DNA of 33,543 nucleotides from CAZSVI01 sp964610205 (GCA_964610205.1 CAZSVI010000028.1:1-33543), one strand, 5' to 3'. Numbered from the stretch's first letter, positions 17,453 to 25,554 are shown. The notes: generated from the letters alone by a model not told the origin. Made by a program: numbers and translations.

Positions 17453-18500
17453 ATTCTGGAGTAATACCATCCGTAATATTTCGCCCTATATTCCCGGAGA
17501 ACAGCCCAGGGATAAAAAGTATATAAAGCTGAATACCAATGAAAATCCATATCCGCCCTCACAAAGGGTTCTTGATGCGATACGCCTGGAGGTAACCGGA
17601 GATGTGCGCTTATATCCCGATCCGGAAGCTGTCGGGTTGAAAACAGCTCTTGCCGGGTTTTATGGTCTTAGGGCAGAAGAAGTTTTTGTCGGGAATGGAT
17701 CGGATGAGGTGCTTGCATTCTGTTTCCCCGCTTTTTTCAATCCGGGGGACACAATCTCATTTCCGGAAATAACCTATAGTTTTTTCCCTGTATATGCTGA
17801 ACTCTTTGGAGTGAAGTGTAAAACAGCACCGCTTAATGATGATTTTTCTGTTTCGGCAGAAAATTTTCCTCCCGATGCCGGAATTATACTGGCTAATCCG
17901 AATGCGCCTACCGGTATGGCAATTGGTCTTGATCAGGTTGAAATACTTTTAAACAGGTTTTCCCAAAGTCTTGTTATTGTTGATGAGGCTTATATTGATT
18001 TTGGCGCTCAATCGGCTGTTCCGTTGATTAATAAATATGAGAACCTGCTGGTTGTTCAGACCTTCTCCAAATCCCGGTGTATGGCAGGCCTGAGAGTTGG
18101 TTACGCAATGGGGAATCCCGGCCTTGTTGAGGGTCTGGAACGGGTTAAAAACTCATTTAATTCGTATACTCTTGACAGGATAGCACAGAAAGCGGCTGCG
18201 GCAGCTGTAGAGGATAGGGAATACTTTACCGAAACATGCCAAAGGATTATCAATACAAGGGAGAACACTGCAGTGGGGTTAATGGAACTGGGGTTTAAGG
18301 TGTTGCCGTCAAAAAGTAATTTCCTGTTCGCGGCTCATGAAAAGATCCCCGGTGAGGCACTGCTTTTTAAGCTGCGGGAAGCCGGAATACTGGTTAGGCA
18401 TTTTAAAAAGCCTGAAATCGAAAACTGGCTTAGAATCTCCATTGGTACCGAGGAGGAGATGGAAATTTTTATTGAAAAATTAAAAGATATAATGATATAA
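17445..18500 (+). CDS. hisC: Histidinol-phosphate aminotransferase
   Basis: PLP-dependent transfer of an amino group from glutamate to imidazole-acetol phosphate. The start ATG 17445 lies inside the end of hisD and follows GAGGAGG (17432-17438) by six bases; this gives 351 residues, the usual size. Fold-type I signatures: KLNTNENPYPPS, VGNGSDEVL, NPNAPTG, VIVDEAYIDF, and the PLP lysine K209 in TFSKSRCMAGLRVGY. The 155-base gap to hisB has a small hairpin but no gene. Confidence 0.95.
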   Translation: MNRFWSNTIRNISPYIPGEQPRDKKYIKLNTNENPYPPSQRVLDAIRLEVTGDVRLYPDPEAVGLKTALAGFYGLRAEEVFVGNGSDEVLAFCFPAFFNPGDTISFPEITYSFFPVYAELFGVKCKTAPLNDDFSVSAENFPPDAGIILANPNAPTGMAIGLDQVEILLNRFSQSLVIVDEAYIDFGAQSAVPLINKYENLLVVQTFSKSRCMAGLRVGYAMGNPGLVEGLERVKNSFNSYTLDRIAQKAAAAAVEDREYFTETCQRIINTRENTAVGLMELGFKVLPSKSNFLFAAHEKIPGEALLFKLREAGILVRHFKKPEIENWLRISIGTEEEMEIFIEKLKDIMI

Positions 18501-18513
18501 TGGTTATCACCAG

Positions 18514-18552
18514 CTTGCAGCCTTGCTGCAAGAAAAGTCGTTTCACGATTTT
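18514..18552. repeat. Stem-loop in the hisC-hisB gap
   Basis: CTTGCAG (18514-18520) pairs perfectly with CTGCAAG (18526-18532), and immediately afterwards AAAAGTCG can pair with CGATTTT around a TTTCA loop (18533-18552). There is no long U-tract. Processing or partial attenuation within the operon is possible; function unknown. Confidence 0.45.
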
Positions 18553-18655
18553 CTGGGGAGCAATCATATAATTATATCGATTTTAGATATTGGATATTGT
18601 ATTCAAAAATCAAAATCAAAAGAGGCTAAAATCTTTAGCAGGGGGAATGAAGGGA

Positions 18656-19246
18656 ATGAAAAGGGAAGCGGAAGCTGCCAGGAAAACATCCGAAACCGAC
18701 ATCCGTGTGAAGTTAAATCTGGATGGCACAGGGGTATCCAAAGTAGACACAGGGATAGGTTTTTTTGATCATATGCTTATCCTGTTGGCAAAACACGGGC
18801 TCATCGATATTGAGGTTTTTTTAAAAGGTGATTTGGAAGTCGACACACATCATTCCGTTGAGGATATAGGAATTGTATTTGGACGGACGCTTTCGGGCGC
18901 TCTGGGTGATAAAGCCTCTATCTGCCGTTATGGTACTGCCTGGGTACCTATGGATGAAGCTCTTGTAATGGTTTCTATGGATTTATCCGCAAGGCCTTTC
19001 CTGTATTTTGATGTTACTTTTACAAGCCCCAAGGTTGGAGATATGGAAGCAGAGATGGTGGAGGAGTTCTTCCGGGCGATATCGGTTCATGGAGGCATTA
19101 CTCTGCATATTCAGATGCTTCATGGGAAAAATAATCATCATATATCCGAAGCCATATTTAAAGCTTTCGGACAAGCCTTAAGACAGGCTGTTGCCGCAGA
19201 TAGCCGGATTTCTGGCATTCTCTCCACAAAAGGAACACTCCTTTAA
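18656..19246 (+). CDS. hisB: Imidazoleglycerol-phosphate dehydratase
   Basis: Manganese enzyme that dehydrates imidazole-glycerol phosphate. I choose ATG 18656, ten bases after GGGGG (18641-18645), giving 196 residues and the typical start REAEAARKTSETDIRVKLNLDGTG; the ATG at 18647 is too close to that site. Metal-binding motifs are clear: GIGFFDHMLILLAKH, DTHHSVEDIGIVFG and HGKNNHHISEAIFKAFG. It is monofunctional, with no histidinol-phosphatase domain, so that activity must be encoded elsewhere. Confidence 0.95.
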   Translation: MKREAEAARKTSETDIRVKLNLDGTGVSKVDTGIGFFDHMLILLAKHGLIDIEVFLKGDLEVDTHHSVEDIGIVFGRTLSGALGDKASICRYGTAWVPMDEALVMVSMDLSARPFLYFDVTFTSPKVGDMEAEMVEEFFRAISVHGGITLHIQMLHGKNNHHISEAIFKAFGQALRQAVAADSRISGILSTKGTLL

Positions 19247-19334
19247 GCCTCGTTATATATTGATTTGAAGATATCGAAGGACAGGTGATGACTCAAAATA
19301 GCTGTCTGCCTGTCAGCGGAAAGGATGAACGAAT

Positions 19335-20231
19335 ATGCTTGTTAGGAATACTGATTTCATTGGTTTGCCTGTTTTTGTAAAAGGAAAGGTCCGGGACGTA
19401 TATAATGTTGGGAATGATATGCTGCTGATGGTTATTACTGATAGAATTTCCGCATTTGATGTTGTATTCGAAGATTTAATACCGGACAAAGGAAAGGTAT
19501 TGAATACGATTTCGGAATTCTGGTTTGACTACACAAAGAATATTATCGGAAACCACGTTGTTTCAACCGATGTCTCCGAATATCCGATGGGTCTTAACTG
19601 TTACAAGGAAGAACTTCAGGGGCGGTCAATGCTGGTGAAAAAAGCAAAAATGGAAGATGCGGAATGCATAGTACGGGGTTATCTGGAAGGTTCCGGCTTG
19701 AAAGAATACAAATCTACCGGCCGGATTTGCGGCATTCAGTTTCCCGTTGATCTGAAACAGGCCGATAAGCTCCCCGAACCAATATTCACTCCATCCACGA
19801 AGGCAAAGGAAGGGCATGACATTAATATATCCTTTGATGAACTTGTTACACTCATTGGATTGGAGCGTGCCTCCGCTTTAAAGAAAAAGTCCATTGAACT
19901 TTATACGGCAGCCTGTGCATATGCTGAAAGCTGTGGAATTATACTTGCCGATACAAAATTTGAGTTTGGATATATAAATGATGAACTTGTCATTGCGGAT
20001 GAGATGTTCACACCGGATTCCTCCCGCTTCTGGCCTCTTGATGACTATAAGCCCGGACATGCGCAAAAAAGTTTTGACAAACAGTATTTACGTGAATATC
20101 TTGAAAGTATCAACTGGGATAAAAAACCTCCGGCGCCGCGTTTGCCAAAAGAAGTTATCAAGAAAACACAGGCAAAATATATTGAAGCCTGTGAACGGAT
20201 TACAGGGGAAAAGTTTATCGGTGATGATTGA
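19335..20231 (+). CDS. purC: SAICAR synthetase (PurC), long form
   Basis: ATP-dependent ligation of aspartate to CAIR in purine synthesis. The ATG at 19335 follows GGAAAGGATG. Motifs are GKVRDVYNVGNDMLLMVITDRISAFDVV, CIVRGYLEGSGLKEY and EFGYINDELVIADEMFTPDSSRFW. At 298 residues it matches the longer, Ade1-like form rather than the roughly 240-residue form common in Bacillota. It sits inside the his operon between hisB and hisH, with 11 bases to hisH. HisH/HisF release AICAR, a purine intermediate two steps after PurC, which may explain the linkage. Confidence 0.95.
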   Translation: MLVRNTDFIGLPVFVKGKVRDVYNVGNDMLLMVITDRISAFDVVFEDLIPDKGKVLNTISEFWFDYTKNIIGNHVVSTDVSEYPMGLNCYKEELQGRSMLVKKAKMEDAECIVRGYLEGSGLKEYKSTGRICGIQFPVDLKQADKLPEPIFTPSTKAKEGHDINISFDELVTLIGLERASALKKKSIELYTAACAYAESCGIILADTKFEFGYINDELVIADEMFTPDSSRFWPLDDYKPGHAQKSFDKQYLREYLESINWDKKPPAPRLPKEVIKKTQAKYIEACERITGEKFIGDD

Positions 20232-20242
20232 GAGGGTTATAA

Positions 20243-20872
20243 ATGATTGCGATAATTGACTATAAAGCGGGGAATCTTCGGAGTGTAGCCAAAGCCCTTG
20301 AGTTTATAGGGGAAGATGCAGCTGTGACACAGGATTCCGATTGTATATCAAAAGCGGATGGTGTCATACTGCCCGGAGTGGGTGCATTCGCCGATGGTTT
20401 GGAAAGCCTTGAATCTGTGGGTCTTGATGGTGTTATCAGAGAGGTAATTGATAAAGGAACTCCGTTTTTAGGCATATGCCTCGGATATCAAATGCTTTTT
20501 GATTATAGCGAAGAACATGCCGGAAACGGAAACATTGTAAAGGGTTTGGGTATATTCAGGGGCGCGGTAAGGCAAATCCCGCAAAACATGGGCCTTAAGG
20601 TTCCTCATATGGGATGGAACAATTTACTGATACAAACGGAATCCGCCCTTTTTTCAGGATTACCTGACAGTCCTTTTGTTTATTTCGTACATTCATATTA
20701 TGTAGATTCGGACGATAGAAGTATTGTTTCGGCAAGATGCCGGTATGGTATTCCCTTTGATGTAGCCATAAGTACCGGCAAGGTGTTCGGAACACAGTTT
20801 CACCCGGAAAAAAGCGGGGATATAGGTATTGCCATGCTGAAAAATTTTATGAAGGTGGTACGGGGAGAATGA
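20243..20872 (+). CDS. hisH: Imidazole glycerol phosphate synthase, glutaminase subunit
   Basis: Class I glutamine amidotransferase that feeds ammonia to HisF. 209 residues, preceded by GAGAGGG. The triad is visible: C79 in GICLGYQMLF, and H187 and E189 in GTQFHPEKSGD. The partner cyclase gene hisF, usually close by, is not in the window. Its last four bases overlap hisA (ATGA at 20869). Confidence 0.95.
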   Translation: MIAIIDYKAGNLRSVAKALEFIGEDAAVTQDSDCISKADGVILPGVGAFADGLESLESVGLDGVIREVIDKGTPFLGICLGYQMLFDYSEEHAGNGNIVKGLGIFRGAVRQIPQNMGLKVPHMGWNNLLIQTESALFSGLPDSPFVYFVHSYYVDSDDRSIVSARCRYGIPFDVAISTGKVFGTQFHPEKSGDIGIAMLKNFMKVVRGE

Positions 20873-21591
20873 TCATTTATCCCGCAATTGACATTAAGGA
20901 AGGCAGATGTGTCAGGCTTCTGCAGGGAGTGTTTGATAAGGAAACGGTATATGGGGAATCCCCTTTGGATATGGCAAAAAAATGGGCTTCAATGGGAGCA
21001 AAATGGCTGCATACGGTTGATCTTGACGGAGCACGCGGCGGGTTTTCAAAGAACAGAAAAATAATCGCGAAGATTGCGAATGAAGTTGATATTCCGGTTC
21101 AAATGGGCGGTGGTATCCGTGCTGTTCGGGATATTGAAGAAATGCTGCAGGAAGGGATTGCCAGAGTGATTATCGGTACATCAGCAGTGAAAAATCCGGA
21201 TCTTGTAAAGGAAATCCTTTTGAAATATCCTGACAGGGCTGCCATTGGTATTGACGCGAAAAACGGCAAGGTTGCCATTGAAGGATGGGAAATGGTGAGT
21301 GATTACACTGCCGTTGAATTTGCGAAAAGAATGGAGCAGTACGGCAGCCGGGTTATTATATATACAGACATTTCCACGGATGGTATGCTTAAGGGCCCTA
21401 ACCTTCAGGCTATGGAGGAAATGATACGGAGTGTAGGGGTGGAAGTGATTGCATCGGGCGGAGTCAGTTCAATACAGGATCTTATAAACCTTAAGGATAT
21501 TGGTGCCGCCGGTGCCATTACAGGAAAAGCGATTTATACCGGCGCTGTTAATCTTATAGAAGCGTATAATGTGCTCGAGCAGGTTCAATAA
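20869..21591 (+). CDS. hisA: ProFAR isomerase (HisA)
   Basis: Amadori isomerase of histidine synthesis with a (beta/alpha)8 barrel; 240 residues. D8 in YPAIDIKEGRCVRLLQG and D129 in IGIDAKNGK sit at the positions of the catalytic acid/base pair. Phosphate-binding glycines appear in QMGGGIR, IIGTSA and IASGGVSS. HisF is a sister family, but the first-strand motif and WLHTVDLDGARGG fit HisA. Last gene of the operon, followed by a terminator six bases after the stop. Confidence 0.95.
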   Translation: MIIYPAIDIKEGRCVRLLQGVFDKETVYGESPLDMAKKWASMGAKWLHTVDLDGARGGFSKNRKIIAKIANEVDIPVQMGGGIRAVRDIEEMLQEGIARVIIGTSAVKNPDLVKEILLKYPDRAAIGIDAKNGKVAIEGWEMVSDYTAVEFAKRMEQYGSRVIIYTDISTDGMLKGPNLQAMEEMIRSVGVEVIASGGVSSIQDLINLKDIGAAGAITGKAIYTGAVNLIEAYNVLEQVQ

Positions 21592-21596
21592 TTTTA

Positions 21597-21630
21597 AGGG
21601 TGTTTACCAATCAGGCAAACACCCTGTTTT
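21597..21630 (+). terminator. Rho-independent terminator of the his operon
   Basis: AGGGTGTTT (21597-21605) pairs with AAACACCCT (21617-21625) around an 11-base loop, followed by GTTTT. It lies between the convergent ends of hisA and the acyl-CoA synthetase and shows that hisA ends the operon. Confidence 0.82.
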
Positions 21631-21639
21631 ATGATTCAG

Positions 21640-23298
21640 TTATGTATTATCCTTATCGCGTATTTCAACCCTGCGAATTTTTCCGCTTATGGTTTTAGGC
21701 AGTTCATGTACAAATTCGATAACCCGTGGATATTTATAGGGGGCTGTTACGTTTTTTACATGATCCTGCAGAGTCTTCACCAGTTTGTCTGATGCAGTGT
21801 AGCCTTTGGCAAGAACAATGGTAGCCTTCACAATCTGTCCCCTGAGTTCATCAGGAACAGCGGTAATAGCACATTCCAGAACAGCAGGGTGTTCCAGCAA
21901 AGCACTTTCCACTTCGAAGGGCCCAATCCGGTATCCAGAACTTTTAATTACATCGTCGGCGCGTCCGACAAACCAAAAATACCCGTCTTCATCCTGCCAG
22001 GCCATATCTCCGGTATAGTACACATCATCATGCCAGACCGACCCGGTCAACGGCTCATCACGATAGTATCCGCTAAACAGGCCGACAGGATGTCTGCAAT
22101 CTGTCCGAAGAATAATTTGACCCTCCTCGCCGGGATCGCATAAATCACCGTCAAAGTTGCGTATTTCAATATCATATTCGGCTACAGGCCTCCCCATGGA
22201 ACCGGGTTTTGGTTTCATCCATGGAAGTGTGGCAATAGCAACGGTCATTTCGGTCTGACCGTACCCTTCCATCAGTTTGATGCCGGTAGCATCATAAAAT
22301 TGCTTGTAAACCTCCGGATTTAACGGTTCGCCTGCAACGACACAGTATTCCAGGCTGCTCAAATCAAAAGCGGTCAGATCAGATTTGATAAAAAACCTGT
22401 ATATGGTTGGAGGAGCACAGAAAGTCGTTATTTTGTACTTTTCAATCATTTTCAATAGATCGGTCGGCTGGAATTTGTTATTGTAATCATAGGCAAATAC
22501 GGCGCTTCCGCAGATCCATTGACCATAAATCTTGCCCCAGACCGCTTTTGCCCAACCCGTATCCGCAACTGTAAAGTGCAGCCCATTATCACGGACGTTC
22601 TGCCAGTATTTAGCCGTAACAATATGTCCCAGCGGATAACCGAAGTTATGCTGCACCATCTTGGGCATCCCGGTGGTTCCTGAAGTAAAGTATATCAGCA
22701 TTCTGTCTTCACAGGTAACGGCCTCATTACCGGTTGGCCGGCTGAATGATTCCGGGAAGGATTCGAACTCCCCATGGAATGTATGCCAACCCTCCCGCTT
22801 GCCGAACAGGGAAACCTTTTTTAACAATGTGGGGGATTGGGCCGCAGCCGAGTCCACACTGTCCAGAACCGCTTCCTCGTTGACAGCTACAATCATTTTT
22901 ATATCAGCAGCATTATTTCTATATACAAGATCTTTCTTTGTTAAAAGGTGTGTTGCCGGAATACCGACAGCCCCAAGTTTGTGAAGAGCCAGTATACAAA
23001 ACCAGAACTCATACCTTCTTTTCAGAATTAACATGACGGGATCACCTTTACCTATTCCAAGTGATTTGAAATAGTTAGCAGTCTGGTTGCTGTATTTTTT
23101 CAGATCTGAAAAGGTAAAAAACGCCTCTTCACCATTGTCGTCACACCAGACAAGGGCTCTTTTATCCGGTTCATTCATTGCGTAATTATCTGCAATGTCA
23201 TAGGCAAAGTTAAAATTTTTCGGTACCTCTACCGAATAGTTCATTATGAAATCCTCATATGAGGCAAATTCTATTTTTTTTAAAAATTTATCTAACAT
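21640..23298 (-). CDS. AMP-forming acyl-CoA synthetase (medium-chain-like)
   Basis: 552-residue ANL-superfamily enzyme that adenylates a carboxylate and transfers it to CoA. Motifs are YFTSGTTGMPK (residues 203-213), the A5 region EGYGQTEMT, YYTGDMAWQDEDGYFWFVGRADDVIKSSGYRIGP containing the hinge and ribose-binding aspartate, and the C-terminal catalytic K540 in PKTISGKIRR. The pattern fits the acetyl/medium-chain (ACSM/MACS) branch more than long-chain FadD; the acid used is not readable. It starts at 23298 after AAGGGAG and lies 17 bases downstream of the XRE-cupin gene, so the two form an operon. Confidence 0.9.
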   Translation of the reverse strand: MLDKFLKKIEFASYEDFIMNYSVEVPKNFNFAYDIADNYAMNEPDKRALVWCDDNGEEAFFTFSDLKKYSNQTANYFKSLGIGKGDPVMLILKRRYEFWFCILALHKLGAVGIPATHLLTKKDLVYRNNAADIKMIVAVNEEAVLDSVDSAAAQSPTLLKKVSLFGKREGWHTFHGEFESFPESFSRPTGNEAVTCEDRMLIYFTSGTTGMPKMVQHNFGYPLGHIVTAKYWQNVRDNGLHFTVADTGWAKAVWGKIYGQWICGSAVFAYDYNNKFQPTDLLKMIEKYKITTFCAPPTIYRFFIKSDLTAFDLSSLEYCVVAGEPLNPEVYKQFYDATGIKLMEGYGQTEMTVAIATLPWMKPKPGSMGRPVAEYDIEIRNFDGDLCDPGEEGQIILRTDCRHPVGLFSGYYRDEPLTGSVWHDDVYYTGDMAWQDEDGYFWFVGRADDVIKSSGYRIGPFEVESALLEHPAVLECAITAVPDELRGQIVKATIVLAKGYTASDKLVKTLQDHVKNVTAPYKYPRVIEFVHELPKTISGKIRRVEIRDKDNT

Positions 23299-23315
23299 TG
23301 TTTTGTTCTCCCTTA

Positions 23316-23867
23316 TTAAAAAATAATAGCAAGGAATTCCGACGGTTTATTATTCAATGATTTCATACCGTGCTGCAGAGTTGCGTCAAAGTATATCGAA
23401 TCACCTTTGTTTAAAACGAAATCCTTCCCGTCAATCACAATCATTAAAGTGCCTTCAAGAATGTAATTGAATTCCTGTCCCGGATGAGAATTCATTGAGA
23501 TTTGAGTGGCCTGATCCGGATTGGCAACCACTAAGAAAGGCTCGGCCTTCTTATTGATAAAATTGTAAGCAAGGCTTTGATACTGATACGGAGCTCTTCT
23601 TTCAACCTTCATACCCTTTCCCTTTCTAACCAGGGAGTAATGATGAAGTTTCGGTGAATTTCCTGTAAGCAGTTCTGTAAGGTCAACTTGAAACCGGGCG
23701 GCAAATTCATTTAGAAATCCAATGGGTATGTCTTGTTCTCCATTTTCATAAAGGGTATATTCATTTTCCGGGATGTTAAGACGAGAAGCGGCATCATTAA
23801 CGGAAAGTCCTGCGATTTCACGAAGTTCTCTCATTCTGGATGCAATCAACTTAATCTGTTCAGACAT
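23316..23867 (-). CDS. XRE-family regulator with C-terminal cupin
   Basis: 183-residue one-component regulator. Residues about 5-65 form a helix-turn-helix (RMRELREIAGLSVNDAASRL, then YENGEQDIPIGFLNEFAARF). Residues about 105-183 form a small cupin barrel (SHPGQEFNYILEGTLMIVIDG and GDSIYFDATLQHGMKS). The ATG at 23867 follows GAGGTGT. This architecture usually senses a small metabolite in the cupin and controls neighbouring metabolic genes, here most simply its co-transcribed acyl-CoA synthetase. Confidence 0.9.
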   Translation of the reverse strand: MSEQIKLIASRMRELREIAGLSVNDAASRLNIPENEYTLYENGEQDIPIGFLNEFAARFQVDLTELLTGNSPKLHHYSLVRKGKGMKVERRAPYQYQSLAYNFINKKAEPFLVVANPDQATQISMNSHPGQEFNYILEGTLMIVIDGKDFVLNKGDSIYFDATLQHGMKSLNNKPSEFLAIIF

Positions 23868-23913
23868 ATAAACACCTCACATTCGATAAAAAACATAAAA
23901 TTGTTTTACTATG

Positions 23914-23942
23914 ATTGTAACGCTGATTGGAAGCTATTACAA
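23914..23942 (-). promoter_or_regulatory. Sigma-A promoter of the XRE-cupin/acyl-CoA synthetase operon
   Basis: On the minus strand TTGTAA (23942-23937), a 17-base spacer and TACAAT (23919-23914). The start site would be near 23907, about 40 bases before the ATG. It is divergent from the RNA promoter at 23976-24004. Confidence 0.65.
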
Positions 23943-23975
23943 GCAATAATGCCTTATTTTTTTGCCTTAAATAAG

Positions 23976-24004
23976 TTGAGAAATAATTTAATGAGTGTTA
24001 TAAT
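23976..24004 (+). promoter_or_regulatory. Sigma-A promoter of the structured RNA
   Basis: TTGAGA (23976-23981), 17 bases, TATAAT (23999-24004). The predicted start near 24011 falls a few bases before the closing helix of the RNA, which links promoter and structure. Confidence 0.75.
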
Positions 24005-24010
24005 GAATTC

Positions 24011-24240
24011 AGAGATGGTTCATGTTCCTGAAATGTTCGAATAACCTATTATTTTGAACCTACAGTAGACATACGGGAATCCGATTGTTTTTATCTGTAG
24101 CACAGGCCTCAGGATAATTCCGACATTGGTTCCAAACCGGATGCAACGGCAGAGGAAGTGTGAATGATAAAGCAGGGTACCCACCTGGCATTTGGCTAGG
24201 TGTCAAAATATAGGGAAACGGCATTTTGGGACATGAAAGA
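24011..24240 (+). ncRNA. ssrS: Long rod-shaped structured RNA, candidate 6S RNA
   Basis: No protein is supported here, but the two ends pair over a long distance. CATGTTCC (24021-24028) pairs with GGGACATG (24228-24235), AAATG (24031-24035) with CATTT (24222-24226), and CCTATTATTTTGA (24045-24057) with TCAAAATATAGG (24203-24214) with one bulge. Above a large central bubble, TTTATC (24090-24095) pairs with GATAAA (24166-24171), CACA (24101-24104) with TGTG (24159-24162) and CCTC (24107-24110) with GAGG (24152-24155). The 3' side of the bubble holds the hairpin CACCTGGC/GCTAGGTG (24182-24202). A closing rod, central bubble with a 3'-side hairpin and upper arm of about 225 bases is the layout of 6S RNA, which binds sigma-A RNA polymerase. 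The identity is inferred from architecture only; another undescribed RNA is possible. Confidence 0.6.
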
Positions 24241-24281
24241 TGACAAGAGGTTTAAAGATCTCAATAATATCAACTATCAGG

Positions 24282-24308
24282 CCCTGAACAATAAAGTTCA
24301 GGGTTTTT
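24282..24308 (+). terminator. Rho-independent terminator of the structured RNA
   Basis: CCCTGAAC (24282-24289), loop AATAAA, GTTCAGGG (24296-24303), then TTTTT. A textbook terminator about 45 bases past the closing helix of the RNA. Confidence 0.9.
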
Positions 24309-24359
24309 CTTATACAACGGAAGTAATTGCAACACACATTCACTGTGTTCTGTTTTCTG

Positions 24360-24387
24360 ACATATTCCTATTAAAAGCCCATATACT
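24360..24387 (+). promoter_or_regulatory. Possible sigma-E (sporulation) promoter
   Basis: ACATATT (24360-24366), 13 bases, CATATACT (24380-24387), close to the mother-cell sigma-E pattern of an ATATT -35 and CATACA-T -10. It lies directly before the SpoIVFB-like gene pair; the spoIVF operon of Bacillus subtilis is sigma-E dependent. The spacer is slightly short, so this is suggestive only. Confidence 0.4.
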
Positions 24388-24423
24388 TATCATAAGAACA
24401 AGCGTCTGCGGGATGAATTTATT

Positions 24424-24741
24424 TTGTATAGTGCGATAAGAACTGCAAGATATCAAAGGCGTCTTCCGGACCATTCCCAGTATTCAAGAACAAGCAGGAA
24501 TATAAAAAACAATAACGGGAAATCTGTCCTTGCAAAAAAGATTATTGTTCAGTCTGTAGCCAGTATCATGATTATATTTTTTATCACATGGCTTCAAAGC
24601 AAAACGGAAGAATATGCCCAAAACATCATTACTCATATCCGGTTGCAGGTTGTGGAACATCATATAGATCCGGAAAATATTTACGAATCTTTTGCCGATA
24701 CATATGAGGAGTGCTTACAATATATTAAAGGTTCCAATTAA
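24424..24741 (+). CDS. Small membrane protein coupled to the M50 protease
   Basis: About 105 residues: a basic N-terminus (RTARYQRRL, SVLAKKI), one hydrophobic span (IVQSVASIMIIFFITWL) and a 45-residue acidic tail. The start is uncertain: TTG 24424 is the only plausible codon, with weak GGGAT ahead of it. The stop TAA shares its last base with the ATG of the SpoIVFB-like protease, so the two are translationally coupled. In Bacillus this position is held by SpoIVFA, a membrane partner carrying a C-terminal LytM domain; here only a span and short tail exist, so it is either a reduced SpoIVFA-like partner or the remnant of one. I do not recognise the family. Confidence 0.6.
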   Translation: MYSAIRTARYQRRLPDHSQYSRTSRNIKNNNGKSVLAKKIIVQSVASIMIIFFITWLQSKTEEYAQNIITHIRLQVVEHHIDPENIYESFADTYEECLQYIKGSN

Positions 24742-25508
24742 TGCCGGTATGGTTTTATTATATTGTTTCCGTAATACTTCATGAAATCTTTCATCTTTTG
24801 ACAGGCCGTATTTTTTTCAGGGAAGAAATAAAAATCCGTTTTTTACCGGGTGGTTTTAGGGCATCATGGAAAAATTTTCAACCGGGAAAGCTGGAACAGT
24901 GTATTATTTGCGCCGCAGGACCTGCCGGCAATATCCTGATAGCTGCGCTATTTTTATTTCTTCCCGTAGATGATGTATTCAGAAAAGAATTTATAAAGGC
25001 AAATCTGTTCATAGGATTATTTAATCTGATTCCTTTGTATCCTATGGATGGAGGCAGTATAATGCTGGTTGTATTATACAGCCTTGTGGGATCAAGCCGG
25101 ACGCTCAAAATTATGGAAACTACAGGAAAGTTGACGGGTGCTTTCCTCCTGGCTGCGGGGCTTTACCTGCTGCTGATTTACAAAAATCCAAGTCTGTTTA
25201 TAACCATGGCTCTTTTGCCTGGAATTAAATCTATAAAAAGGTCGGTGAATCGCTTGAATTTAGACGCTTTTTTACGCAGGAAAGAGAGAATTTTGAAAAA
25301 AAGGGTATTTCCTGTAAGACATATCCTTGTACTTAAAAATATAAGTCTTGGAGAAGCCGTACTTTTACTGGATCATGACAGATTCCACATAATCCTGGTG
25401 GCTGATGAAAACATGAAAATTATTATGCAGCTGTCTGAACAGCAATTGGTAGATGCAATAATAAACCAGGATGCGGGAAAAACAATAGAGGAAGTGTTTT
25501 GCAGCTGA
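24741..25508 (+). CDS. SpoIVFB-like M50 intramembrane metalloprotease
   Basis: 255-residue site-2 protease. The zinc motif HEIFH (H14, E15, H18) lies in the first span, and the third ligand D103 lies in NLIPLYPMDGG. Four to six hydrophobic spans cover residues 1-165. The tail (RHILVLKNISLGEAVLLLDHDRF, then FHIILVADENMKI) looks like the single CBS domain of SpoIVFB. In Bacillus SpoIVFB cleaves pro-sigma-K in the outer forespore membrane; the same role is likely here given the length, CBS tail, coupled small membrane protein and sigma-E-like promoter, but the substrate is inferred. Confidence 0.85.
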   Translation: MPVWFYYIVSVILHEIFHLLTGRIFFREEIKIRFLPGGFRASWKNFQPGKLEQCIICAAGPAGNILIAALFLFLPVDDVFRKEFIKANLFIGLFNLIPLYPMDGGSIMLVVLYSLVGSSRTLKIMETTGKLTGAFLLAAGLYLLLIYKNPSLFITMALLPGIKSIKRSVNRLNLDAFLRRKERILKKRVFPVRHILVLKNISLGEAVLLLDHDRFHIILVADENMKIIMQLSEQQLVDAIINQDAGKTIEEVFCS

Positions 25509-25525
25509 TAAAACACACACTGCAG

Positions 25526-25554
25526 TTGCCAGCATGTATAAATTATGATAGAAT
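25526..25554 (+). promoter_or_regulatory. Sigma-A-like promoter before the DUF6106-like gene
   Basis: TTGCCA (25526-25531), 17 bases, TAGAAT (25549-25554); five of six matches in each hexamer. The start site would be near 25561, about 20 bases before the ribosome-site-supported ATG at 25583. Confidence 0.65.

Noticed and set aside
24041..24240. Riboswitch (cobalamin, T-box, SAM, lysine, FMN, ydaO) for the structured RNA
   Set aside because: None of the core consensus strings I know for these classes is present, and a terminator isolates the RNA from the next gene without an alternative antiterminator.
24200..24439. 79-residue ORF across the terminator after the structured RNA
   Set aside because: It runs through the RNA 3' end and a strong terminator and has no ribosome site; not a gene.
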